64,000 bases of DNA from Paralithodes platypus (taxonomy: Eukaryota > Arthropoda > Malacostraca > Decapoda > Lithodidae): NCBI GenBank assembly GCA_032716605.1, contig CM064569.1, positions 11,002,538-11,066,537 on the forward strand, in the 5' to 3' direction. Position 1 is the first letter of the stretch. Each line of letters starts with the position of its first letter. A program made the position numbers and the translations under genes. The notes below the pieces were generated by a model. The model ran no database searches and was not told the DNA's origin. It worked only from the letters and a program-made list of their open reading frames with translations. Below are positions 1-9,803 of this stretch, piece after piece.

Positions 1-1424
1 TACGGATTTAGAGAACTCTTAACTCATAAGCAGGAATAAATACTAGTGATAGGCCATACAGTGTATAATGGCATAGGTGTAGTTAAATAAAGGCAGCAAC
101 TCGCAACATATCCACATACAGGTGTGCTTCTCACTCTTAGTCAGGCAAGCCTGCTCGGACAGAGTCTCTAAGCCACACCCTGACTCACAATGCTCACAAC
201 AACGGTAAACTGTGGCACAATAACAAGCATGCAGAAATAATAAACCCCTAGCTGTTAATCTGCCAGGTGGCAGAGGTCTAGCCGGAAGGATATAGGCTTC
301 GGATACCCGGGCTGAGCCACCTGCTCTAGCCTAGGGACGTTCCCAAGTCTGTGCGCCAAATTACTCTAATTGAAAGGGTGCTCTCTTGAGAGACTCAGAT
401 CCCAAGTATCTGACTCTCTCCTGGCGACCCTAAAACAAAAGCAAGACGTGCTAGCGCAGTGCTGAGTGGACTAGGCAAGGGCCCTCACACAACACAACAC
501 TAGACACACAGGGACACAGACAAGAAAATGCCCCCAGACTCCCACGGGTATCCTAGTAAAGTCGTGCGGGTCCACAGGACTCGCACCAGCAGACTTTACT
601 TAAAGGATCACAAAAAGCCTCCCCTCCGGTCTAGCCCCTGCTCACCTGCCACAAGAACACACTAGCAAGCATGAAACCACCAAATATGAGACAACAAAAA
701 AGCTTCCTAGGTCTCATTAACAATTACATCTCTGCATAAGGCCCAAAATCCTATCTAATTATCTGAGAGCTCGTCGTTAATACAATAATAGATATAAGGT
801 CTATCAAGGGGATGGGATAATTAAATAGATTGGTGAAGTAGTGGAAGGAAGGTATACAAAGTAAGAGAGAAAGTTTCTAAGTGGGGTTGAGAGGGATAGA
901 TATCAAGGGGGTCCGAAGGGTACGACAGTGAGGTGAGCTCTTAGTCTTGAATCTGTCTGGACCCCACCCTAGGCATGCGAAATACATCCCATGCTTGGCA
1001 CCACTCAACACAGTTGCCGGGTCAAAATCCTCTACCCCTTGCGTGAGTCGAAACTAAGCCTAACGTTGCGATCAAATTGGCAACATCAGGCTCGTCCCAA
1101 GCTAGACTCTCCGCGCGAAGCAACGTCCCCCAGCCGGTCTCTCTCTCCCGCTCGTCTCCTCCCACTCTCACTAGACTTACATCTTATATATTATAATGAA
1201 ACAATCAACTATCGAGAATAAAATATACTAAGATGCGTTGGTTAAGAATAAGGGCAGCTTCAAGCTGTGAAACAACATAAGAATATCCCAGACATTAGTT
1301 ACATTGTCGTAGGATATATACTAAGGAAAAGCCGGCCGGCCGGCTGCCGCCAGCCGGTTTCTAAACGGCTGGGCAGCCGATGCGCGCGCATGCCCGCACG
1401 TGGCTACTATGCAGGAGCGTCACA
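1..1424 (-). mobile_element. LTR of a Gmr1-like Gypsy relative, left end at the window edge
   Basis: On the minus strand this block begins TGTGACGCTCC (plus-strand end ...GCGTCACA at 1418-1424), the same start as the LTRs of Gypsy A (TGTGACGC) and Gypsy C (TGTGACGT). The window opens with TACGG, which matches the other LTR end of Gypsy A (TGTTACGG) minus three bases, so the whole LTR is probably about 1.43 kb. Bases about 350-440 align in reverse complement with 47795-47880 of the Gypsy C LTR (shared CGCCAGGAGA, TCTCAAGAGAGC and GCACAGACTTG blocks around a hairpin). The flank at 1425 is not a polypurine tract, so this is a 5' LTR or a solo LTR, not a 3' LTR. No internal domain is visible. Confidence 0.6.
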
Positions 1425-1844
1425 GTGGACACAGTCAGGCAGACCTCAGCCTGGGTTAGATGCGCCAGGGAGTCGGAAGGTGTTAGATAGGCTACTAGAC
1501 AGAGTGCGTGCCTTCTTTGAGGAGAAGGACAGGGCCGAGGAGGAGCAGTCGACGCAATAGGCTAGATCTCAAGACTATGACGACGGCTGCGGCTGTTCCT
1601 CCTTCAGAGGAGTCTTGGTCCTTCTTTCTCTTTCTTTTCCTTTCTTTTTCAGGCATTAACTTTGTAATTTGTTAAAATTTAATATAGCCAAGTAAAGTAA
1701 AATATTGTAAAGTAGAGTAATATGATATATGTAAATTTCCTTTTTTTTATCATTTGTAAACTCACAGGGGGCACGCGATCTGCATGCTTCAATTTGCTTG
1801 GTTGCTGTCGTCATCAATGTAAGTAGGTTAGCCTAGGCTTAGAA
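1425..1844. other. Unassigned interval with an orphan reading-frame end
   Basis: Between the LTR and the hAT MITE I recognise no element. A plus-strand frame open from 1267 runs out of the LTR and stops at 1558-1560. Its last 40 or so residues are charged and amphipathic (RVRAFFEEKDRAEEEQSTQ at the end) and look more protein-like than the shadow frames nearby. It could be the last exon of a host gene cut by the LTR, or chance. A pyrimidine-rich stretch (1605-1652) and AT-rich DNA follow. I could not find BEL A LTR sequence here. Confidence 0.25.
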
Positions 1845-2099
1845 TAGATTAGCAGGGTGTCAATCCACAAAATATGAATTGTGTTATCATTATGGTTTAT
1901 TTTGTTATCATTATAGCGCAATGGAGTGGCGAAGGCGCGAGCTCTAGAGGGGGTCCGGGGGCATGCCCCCCCCCCCCCCCCGTGATTTTTTTGAGAATTT
2001 AGGTGTCTAAAACAGTATTTTATGCAATCTAAAAGCAATCAAGATGGAAAATATGGAGACCAAAATTATGTCAATTTAGCCTAGGCTACCTTTTTTGTT

Positions 2100-2145
<46 letters not shown>

Positions 2146-2236
2146 AGGGTTGGGGGAGTTTCTGTTATCATTATACAAAAAGTTCATTTGCGTTATCACT
2201 CAAGAAAACAGCGTCGTTTGACACCCTGTAGATTAG
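1845..2236. mobile_element. hAT-type MITE with 8-bp target duplication
   Basis: The element spans 1853-2228 (376 bp). Its ends are inverted repeats CAGGGTGTCAA (1853-1863) and TTGACACCCTG (2218-2228). It is flanked by a perfect 8-bp duplication TAGATTAG (1845-1852 and 2229-2236). An 8-bp duplication and CAGGG-type ends are hallmarks of the hAT superfamily. There is no transposase frame, so it is non-autonomous. Inside are repeated GTTATCATTAT motifs, a poly-C run (about 1968-1981) and a 41-base poly-A run (2104-2144). Confidence 0.85.
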
Positions 2237-2306
2237 AATAGGTTAGCCTACAGTGACGATTAGTATTGTTGTTCCTTAAGCTTTAGTTACCGTAATTTTT
2301 TTAAGA

Positions 2307-4118
2307 ATGGAGGAGAAAATAAAGTCATTGCAGCGGTTCAGGGCCGCCAAGAAGGGAGGGATTACTAAGCTTACCTCTAATCTGTCTGATTTTATTGAAC
2401 ATACTGCTACACTGCATGATGTAAGGGGTGTGAAAATCACTGTAGAAAAGGCCCTAGCTGATTTAGAGTCGTATAAAGTAGAGTTGTATAGCTTATATTC
2501 AGATGATCAGTTAGAAGAGGAGATGGTGAAAGATATGCAGTATATTAATCAAGTAAACAGTCAGTTAGCTGAGTTGGATAGTGCTATCCAGACAACCACT
2601 ACTGGTAGATCTCATGATAGCGCAGCAAGTAGGAAAGAGAAGGGTATTAGGCTACCCTCCCTGAAGTTGCCAGTTTTTGACGGAGATCCAACACAGTGGG
2701 TGGGTCTCTGGGAGCTCTTTGATTGTAGTGTTCACTCCCAAACGGACTAAACTGACATTCAGAAATGTACGTATCTAAAGGGACAACTTAGTGGTGAGGC
2801 TCTACAAATTGTTGGTGGGTTTAGTTTGGTCGCTGCAAGTTATGATCCAGCGGTCAATATTCTAAAAAACAGTTATGGTCAAAAGGATCGCATCAAAGCA
2901 GCTCACATAGCGAAACTGTGTAATCTCCCGGATCCTAGCCAGGAGGTCAGTGCTCTGAAAGATTTGTCCGCGTCATTTGAGTGTGCATTAGAGTCATTAC
3001 GCTCTATGGATGTAACAGTAAGTGAAATGTGTGCAGTACTGTTGCATAATAAACTTCCTAGTGCACTCTCTGAGGTGATTAAGCGTGAATTAAAAGACAA
3101 CTGGCTGGATGTGGATGAGCATGTTCGTGTTTTTAAAACTGAAGTGTGCAATCTAGAAAGTAGACATAATCCACTAGAACAGTTTGGGGCGACCGCCACA
3201 GCAGCATATGCGGTGTATCAGAAACCCGATACCAAGCAGAAGTATGGATGTAAGTTGTGTTTAAAGACAGGACATTTTTGGGCAAAGTGTGCAAAATACA
3301 AGAATAGTCCCGCCAAGGCCAATAGAGCAAGGCAGTTGAAATTGTGCGTCGGGTGCCTGTCGTCAGAACATGGCAGCCAGGGGTGTACTAACCCTAAAAT
3401 TAGGCCGTGCCGATTCTGCCAACAGAAACATTTTAATTATTTGTGTCCGACGCCACGCCTTGAACAAACTGGACAACCAGTGGCCCCTGAACCAACAGTG
3501 ACCATGGCTGTGGCTTCGGGCCGTAATGCAGTGTTGTTACCTACCATTCAGATTCCCTTGACCGACAGAAACGGTCATGCCAGTAAAGTAAGAGCTTTGT
3601 TGGACCAATGTTCGCAGCGTACCTTCATCTTGCGCTCTGCTTTATCGCAGCTTGATTACATTAGGGTCAGTAAGGAACAGCTAAGGCTCCAGGGATTTAT
3701 TGGCTCACTTGGTAGTACTGAGTATGAAATAGTAGAGTTAACCTATCATCACAGAAGAAGGGTGCGTAAATTGAGGGCCGTTGTGGTGGAGGAGTTACCA
3801 GTATACAAACCAGGGAGAGGATTAGGGATGGAGGTAAATGCTATCAAGGCTCCGAGTTACTATTTAGCCGATCCAGGTATCACTGATGGAGATATGATAG
3901 GGTTACTGATTGGGGCGGACTTTTATTACCACTTTGTACATTCAGGCTATGTCAGGGAAGGAAGTGTAGTTATGTTACCCACAATTTATGGTTATGCACT
4001 GAGTGGCACTTATCAGTCAGATAAAGGAGAGACCCATGTAGAGTTAGTCACTGTTCTTAAGTTAGCAGTAGACCCTTTAGTGGAGATACAGGAAGATATT
4101 GGCAGGAAATCTCCATAA
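2307..4118 (+). pseudogene. BEL A gag-protease
   Basis: The ATG at 2307 opens a BEL/Pao gag. The first 100 residues are coiled-coil-like, then LPSLKLPVFDGDPTQW matches the DUF1759 signature of BEL gag. The frame is broken by a TAA at 2748-2750 and resumes in the same frame to 4118. Downstream lie cysteine knuckles (CKLCLKTGHFWAKC, CVGCLSSEHGSQGC, CRFCQQKHFNYLC) and an aspartic-protease region. The protease site reads RALLDQCSQRTF, where Gly is more usual after Gln. One nonsense codon is the only visible lesion in this span. Confidence 0.85.
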
Positions 4119-6317
4119 TTAAAGGATCTTACAGCTCTATGGGACTTGGACCATATTGGTATAAGTCCTAATGAGACTGGTAAGGGTGGGGAGAGAGTCT
4201 TAAATAGATTTTCTGAAACGGTACAGTATTCCGAAGCAGAGGGCAGTATATAGTGGAACTGCCGTGGAGAGATAACATAGATAAATTACCTGATAACTTT
4301 AAGTTAGCCCTGGGCAGAATGAGAGGAATGCAGCGTAATTTATAAAAGATCCCAACTACTGTCAAAAGTATACAAAGGTTCTGGATGATCAGGTAGAAAG
4401 GGGGTTTACTGAAAGGGTATAAAACAGGAATCAAGCTGGTCATCCCATTCACTACTTAGCTCACCATGGTATTACTAAAGATAGTGTTACTACGCCTGTA
4501 CGGATAGTGTTTGACTGTTCGGCTAGGATGGACGAGAGGGCGTTCAGTCTGAATGACTGTCTCCATACAGGTCCATCGCTAGTGGCTGACCTCACCCAGG
4601 TACTTCTACGCCTTAGATGCCATCAATTTGCCTGGGTGAGTGATATTGAGAAAGCATTTCTCATGGTGGGATTGAGTGAGAAGGATAGGGATGCTACTAG
4701 GTTTCTGTGGCCCGTTGATCCCTTGGATGTTGCAAGTCCTTACATTGTCTACCGGTTCCGTGCAGTTCTGTTCGGGGCCACCTGTTCCCAGTTCCTCCTT
4801 AACCCGTACAGCCCCAGCGACGCGCCTGACGCGTCGGCGATGTATGTAACGCACAGCCCCAGAGACGCGCCTGGCGCGTCACCCTAATTGCGCCGACCGT
4901 AATCTCTAATCTAATCTCTGAGAGGGCTCAGATTTGTATGGGAACTGTGTACGTATCCCACGCAACCGTGCCGATGGTTGAAAACTCTCAAAGTCCACGT
5001 GCGTGCGCGTGAGTGCGCAATAACCTGTTTTTTGGGGGTAATTGCCTTCAATTTTTTACTCTTGTAAAATACGTTTTCGGGGGCTCTGTAGGACCATTCT
5101 TTAAGCTTTTTGAGCGGTTTTTCGTGGTTTTTCCTTCATTCCTAACCAATTCGCTATTGTTTCTGGAATAAAACAATTTTTTGAAAACCGGCCGGGTTCT
5201 GGTGAACAAACATTACAAAACTAGCCGGGGCTGGACGGGTTAATGCTACCATTCAAAAACACCTGTCTATGATACAGGAGAACAGTGAGGTAGTTAATAA
5301 GCTATAAAGGGGGTTGTATATTGATAACTTGCCGGGGACTGGTGATGATGTAAGTGATTTGCAACAACAATGTTGGGATGCCCGTAGAATATTTTCCAGC
5401 GCTAACCTGTCTTTATGTGAGTGGGTCACAAATAATGGGAGCTTACGGGAACTATTGCACCTGAAGGGTATAGCTTCCACCAAACAAGACGGGGTTAAGG
5501 TACTTGGCGTTGCGTGGCTAACTGATAAGGATATGTTACAGGTTAACTGCCGCGGAAGTAGCCCTGCATTGGTTACAGAACGCGAGGCTCTAAGTGTAAC
5601 CGCGAATGTGTTTGATCCTCTAGGAGTGTTGCTACCGGTAACCATTCGGGCGCGGAGGTTCGTACAGGACTTGTGGAGATTAGAGTGTGGGTGGGATGTA
5701 CCCATTCCAGATGACATGAGAGCTAACTGGCAGGGTATTTATGACGATATGATAGATAGTACAGGTATCATGTTTCCCCGTCAGGTCACTAATTCTAAGA
5801 GGGTTACGCTGCACCTATTTAGTGACGCTAGCTCAGTAGCATATGGTGTAGCGGCCTATGCGGTTGGTGATGAGGTGAGTAGGTTAGTAATGGCCAAAGC
5901 TAAGGTGGCGCCTATTAAGTCCCTCACCATATCTAAGATGGAATTGACTGCTGTTCTTCTCGCAGCTCGTCTCGCATGTTATATATGTGAGGCCTACGTG
6001 GACGAGCTGATTATAGAGAATATATACCTCTGGTCGGACAGCCAGATAACCCTATGCTGCTTGTCTAGTAAGAAGATTTTGCCTATCTATGTTCAGAATA
6101 GAGTTGATGAGATAAAGTCATTAGTCCCCGGCGCTCATTTTCATTATGTGTCCACAGAGGACAACCCCAGTGACTTAGTCACCAGAGGGATTTCATATGT
6201 GTCCTTAGTTGCTTCTTCGCTTTGGTGGGGAGGGCCCACATGGCTACCTCACCAAATGCTATGGCCTGATCATGGCCCAATAGGGGGCTCAATAGGAGGG
6301 GACACCACTGTGGGTTG
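4119..6317 (+). pseudogene. BEL A reverse transcriptase and RNase H (interrupted)
   Basis: From 4119 the frame is broken (stop at 4116-4118, a shift near 4250), but A17/RT-linker sequence is readable. The RT core runs 4441-4802 (RIVFDCSAR, LNDCLHTGPSL, VSDIEKAFLMV, VLFGATCSQFLLN). It is interrupted by the MITE and continues from 5240 with one stop near 5305. The catalytic box is GLYIDNLPG, so the fourth position of YxDD is Asn. RNase H follows (FSDASSVAYGVA about 5819; KMELTAVLLAA; LWSDSQITL; EDNPSDLVTRG about 6161). It is cut at 6317 by Gypsy A. Confidence 0.85.
4803..5239. mobile_element. piggyBac-like MITE in BEL A RT
   Basis: Ends are CCCGTACAGCCCC (4803-4815) and GGGGCTGGACGGG (5227-5239), inverted repeats with one mismatch over 13. 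Both sides carry TTAA (4799-4802 and 5240-5243), the obligate piggyBac target. Removing the 437-bp insert plus one TTAA leaves the RT frame continuous (FLLN then ATI), which supports precise insertion. No transposase frame is present. Near the left end, two palindromes (GACGCGCCTGACGCGTC at 4819-4835 and GACGCGCCTGGCGCGTC at 4864-4880) lie 45 bp apart. Confidence 0.85.
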
Positions 6318-6642
6318 TGTTACGGCTGGATCGGCAATACATATTCGGGATTCTTGATCGTAGGACAGAAATGGCTTAAGTGACAACGACACGCTCGATT
6401 CCAGTCCCAAATACTATATGCTCCAGACAACAAAAGCACCAACGCCCTACAGAGTTATCGTCTACGGTAACGAGGTACCTTAACTCGGCGAAAGTGTACA
6501 ACAGGGGTAGGCTATGAGGCTAAACTCCCTCAGACATTTATAGGTTACGTTATTACTAAAGAAATGCAATACTCAAGAAACTACGTTAATATTAAGCCTC
6601 TAATAATGTAGAATAGAAGCAGGCTAAAGGTATGACAGTGCA

Positions 6643-7998
6643 ATGCTAAATGACAAATGTACACGCTCTCAACCCTCCAACTATCGTCCAATTGCTCTTA
6701 TCCCTTGTCTTTCTAAAGTTTTTGAAACTATTCTTGCTTCCAAATTTCTTAAGCATTTCTCTTCTCATAATCTGCTCTCAGATCGCCAGTATGGCTTCCT
6801 TAAGGGTCGCTCTACTGGTGATCTTCTTTCATATCTTACTAACTCTTGGTCATCCTCCTTCCGGGACTTCGGTGAGACTTTTTCTATTGCACTAGACATA
6901 TCGAAAGCCTTCGATAGAGTCTGGCATAAATCTTTAATTTCTAAACTACCCTCCTTCGGTTTCTATCCCTCCATCTGTGCCTTTGTCTCTAATTTCCTTT
7001 CCGGCCGTTCCATAGCCGCGGTTGTGGACGGCCATTGTTCACTTCCTCACCCTATAAACTCCGGTGTTCCTCAGGGCTCTGTCCTATCTCCTATTCTCTT
7101 TCTAATTTTTATAAATGATCTCCTTAACTGTACCTTAATTCCCATCCATTCATACGCAGACGACTCAACCTTACACTACTCCATTAGTTTTTCAGAACGC
7201 CCCAGCCAGCAATCCCTCAACGACAAACGTAATGAAGCCATAGAACTCTTAAATTCTGATCTAAATACTATTTCCAATTGGGGCAGAGAAAACCTTGTTA
7301 ACTTTAATGCTTCCAAAACCCAATTCCTCCATCTATCTACCCGTCAGGATCTCCCAGCGGACTATCCCTTATTCTTCAACAATACAAAAATCAACCCTTC
7401 ATCTTCTCTCAATATTCTTGGTGTCTCTTTTTCTTCTGCTCTCATTTGGAAGGACCATATTACCAGTCTTGCTAAGGCAGCCTCACAGAAGCTGGGTGTG
7501 CTCAACCGCCTTAGGGGGTTCTTTTCCCCTGCACAGCTTCTTGCTCTGTACAGGGGCATAGTGCGCCCTTGTATTGAGTATTGTTCACATGTGTGGGGAG
7601 GTTCCTCTCACACCGCTCTCCTAGACAAAGTTGAAAGGAAGGCCTTTCGTATCATTAACTCCCGTCCACTCACCAACTCTCTGCAATCTCTCTCTCTCCG
7701 CCGCAATGTTGCATCTCTCTCGCTATTCTATCGCTACTATAATAATCAGTGTTCCTCAGAGCTATCCCAGTGCATACCACCTCCTTTACGTAGGGCACGT
7801 GGTACCCGTCTTGCAACTCAATCCCACCCCTACTCTGTGCAACTCTCCAACCCAAGAGTGAAACGTTACTCTCAAACTTTCTTCTACTCAACAGCTGAGC
7901 TCTGGAACTCTCTCCCAGAATCAGTCTTTCCCTCTTCCTATGACTTAAATTGCTTCAAACTCCGTGTGTCCAGGCATTTTGGCTCGAACGTCCCTTGA
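6643..7998 (+). CDS. LINE reverse transcriptase fragment, chimeric start
   Basis: This is an intact 451-residue frame. The first eight residues (MLNDKCTR) come from LTR sequence, and the rest from LINE RT. Motifs are QPSNYRPIALIP, SDRQYGFLKGRSTGD (finger/palm), ALDISKAFDRVWHK (motif A), GVPQGSVLSP (motif B) and SYADDSTLHYS with the catalytic ADD (motif C). The C-terminal jockey-type region includes WGGSSHTALLDKVERKAFRI and AELWNSLPESVFPSSYDLNC. The endonuclease and the first RT blocks are absent, so the protein cannot be a full LINE ORF2. Expression is unknown. The ATG is supplied by the target LTR. Confidence 0.75.
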   Translation: MLNDKCTRSQPSNYRPIALIPCLSKVFETILASKFLKHFSSHNLLSDRQYGFLKGRSTGDLLSYLTNSWSSSFRDFGETFSIALDISKAFDRVWHKSLISKLPSFGFYPSICAFVSNFLSGRSIAAVVDGHCSLPHPINSGVPQGSVLSPILFLIFINDLLNCTLIPIHSYADDSTLHYSISFSERPSQQSLNDKRNEAIELLNSDLNTISNWGRENLVNFNASKTQFLHLSTRQDLPADYPLFFNNTKINPSSSLNILGVSFSSALIWKDHITSLAKAASQKLGVLNRLRGFFSPAQLLALYRGIVRPCIEYCSHVWGGSSHTALLDKVERKAFRIINSRPLTNSLQSLSLRRNVASLSLFYRYYNNQCSSELSQCIPPPLRRARGTRLATQSHPYSVQLSNPRVKRYSQTFFYSTAELWNSLPESVFPSSYDLNCFKLRVSRHFGSNVP

Positions 7999-8106
7999 TT
8001 TTGGCCCTGTCACTCTTTCAACTATGGGGGAGGCACTCGCTATAGGCAGTTATGCCTTTTGCCTCCCTCAATCACATAGAAAAAAAAAAAAAAAAAAAAA
8101 AAAAAA
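6667..8106 (+). mobile_element. 5'-truncated jockey-like LINE in the Gypsy A LTR
   Basis: A 1.44-kb copy starts abruptly within the RT domain and ends in a poly-A tail (8080-8106). The other LTR gives the empty site: GTACACGC CTACTTGAAAG at 15574-15592. In the filled site the bases around CTA are missing, so there is a 2-3 bp target deletion rather than a duplication. Sequence is nearly identical to the longer copy at 20113-21522. Confidence 0.9.
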
Positions 8107-9564
8107 CTTGAAAGCGCGTGCACTACAATAACTGTCCCCTACTAACATGCACTAGCATGTAGCATACAAGATGTTCATGATCCAGTAGATACCTAATAAT
8201 ACACATGGGAGGAACATAAATAGTAGTCACTTATTATAATAATGAATCTATACTTGGAATAACTAAAAGGTTGCAGGCAACAGTACTGCGCCGGTAGCCT
8301 ACTACCGCATAGGCTACTTCGCTTCTCTCACTCTGTCTCCCCTCCGAGTCCGTATGCGCCCTACGCAACAGAACTCCGGACACAGCAGCAAAACGACAGT
8401 GCAGTTAATTGATACATGAAAGTATTAATAGTGTTGTCTTGTGTGTGAGTAATGTGTATTGTAAAAGGTTACATACATATACTTAAAGAGAGCTGCAATG
8501 CATAGTAAAATAAAGATATATCCCATTCATCATCCCCATGTGTTCTAGCTAGCAGGCCAAGTCACAGGAACAACGAGTCCCAGCACCGAAAGCGAGAACC
8601 CAGGAGAAGACTGTAGAGAACACAAGGACAGATAAATTACGTTACTCTACTATACCGGCACTACGAGCGAGCTGTAGTCTCGGGTACTACACTCGCTCCT
8701 GGCTCGGTATGCAAATCAAGGCTAAGTCCTCGTCCCTCTACAGACAACTCCTGGGCATGGTCGGGCTCTTACACATGGCACCAGTCTAGTCACAAATGGA
8801 ATGATGAGCGGGGCATATAACTCGTGAACATGTAGAACGTTCACCAACTATCCTCATCAAGAAGATCGCTGTTCACATTAACCCCTTAAATCTAATACAT
8901 GTAAATATATGCTTGTCCTAAGAGTAATACGAGAGGTGAGTGCTGAAACTCCTTTAGGACCTCAAGGGAAGGTTATGCATTTAAATAGAGAGAAGAATGA
9001 AATGAGAGTAATGTCGTCAGAGAGAAAGAGTGCAACAGTGAGAAGTTGGGAGAGAGGGCAAGGGATGTTAGAATCTCAAAGGTTCTAGGCAACCTGGTCA
9101 TGGAACACACAGCCAGCCTCCAGGCAGTGTGCTGTACGACAACATGGGCCCAGCCCAGGCAGCGTAGGCAGGCAACAAGGGACTACCAACCCTGTCGCGC
9201 CTAGCTATAAGCGCAGGGCTGCCAACCAGTCCATACGTCTGGCAACCCACCCGGCCGGCAGCGTGGCGCGTTGCTACCCTCTTGCTCTGAAGCCTAACTC
9301 ACTCTCTCTCTCTGAACTCCCATTGTCTTATCTATCAACTTCTCTATTGATACTACATATTAAATGGAAGGTCTCGACATGGCTTAAAACAAAACCCACC
9401 ACTGGTTAGCACATGACGAGACCTTTGCAGAGATACAAAGAACATAGTTATAAGTTGTCACACTCAATATACATTGCGGCTGACGGTAGCCAGATCACGG
9501 GCGGTACAGTCGAGTACCAAGGAGTACAATCAGGTTGCGTTGCAAAGCACTGGGATGCGTCACA

Positions 9565-9803
9565 GCCCCCCCAAGATTTTAGATAATCGACCTTAGAAGC
9601 ATTATCAAAATCTGACAGCCAACCAACCGACCTGCTACCCTTAGCTGCCACTAATTGCAAAAGGTGCACAACAACTGAAGTGTGAATTATACATAAAACA
9701 CAATATCGCATGCATCATGCTACAACAATAAAGACTTACAAAACTAAAAAAAAGAAAGAGTTTTCTCGTTTATTTTATTGTTTTATAATCTTTTTGGACG
9801 GCG
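9565..9803 (-). promoter_or_regulatory. Gypsy A polypurine tract and 3' untranslated stretch
   Basis: On the coding (minus) strand AAAATCTTGGGGGGGC abuts the LTR start TGTGACG. This is the plus-strand primer site of reverse transcription. Gypsy C has the same arrangement (AAAATCTTGGGGGGGGG at 53004-53020). The 220 bases between RNase H and the tract have no env-like frame. Confidence 0.8.

Larger units (their letters stand above)
6318..9564 (-). repeat. Gypsy A 3' LTR with nested LINE
   Basis: It reads TGTTACGG...CGTCACA on the plus strand. After removal of the LINE at 6667-8106 it is about 1807 bp and collinear with the other LTR (15232-17039). On the coding strand a polypurine tract immediately precedes it (9565-9580), as expected of a 3' LTR. 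Confidence 0.9.

Noticed and set aside
9565..9803. Possible env gene of Gypsy A
   Set aside because: Only about 240 bases separate RNase H from the 3' LTR. There is no room and no membrane-protein frame.
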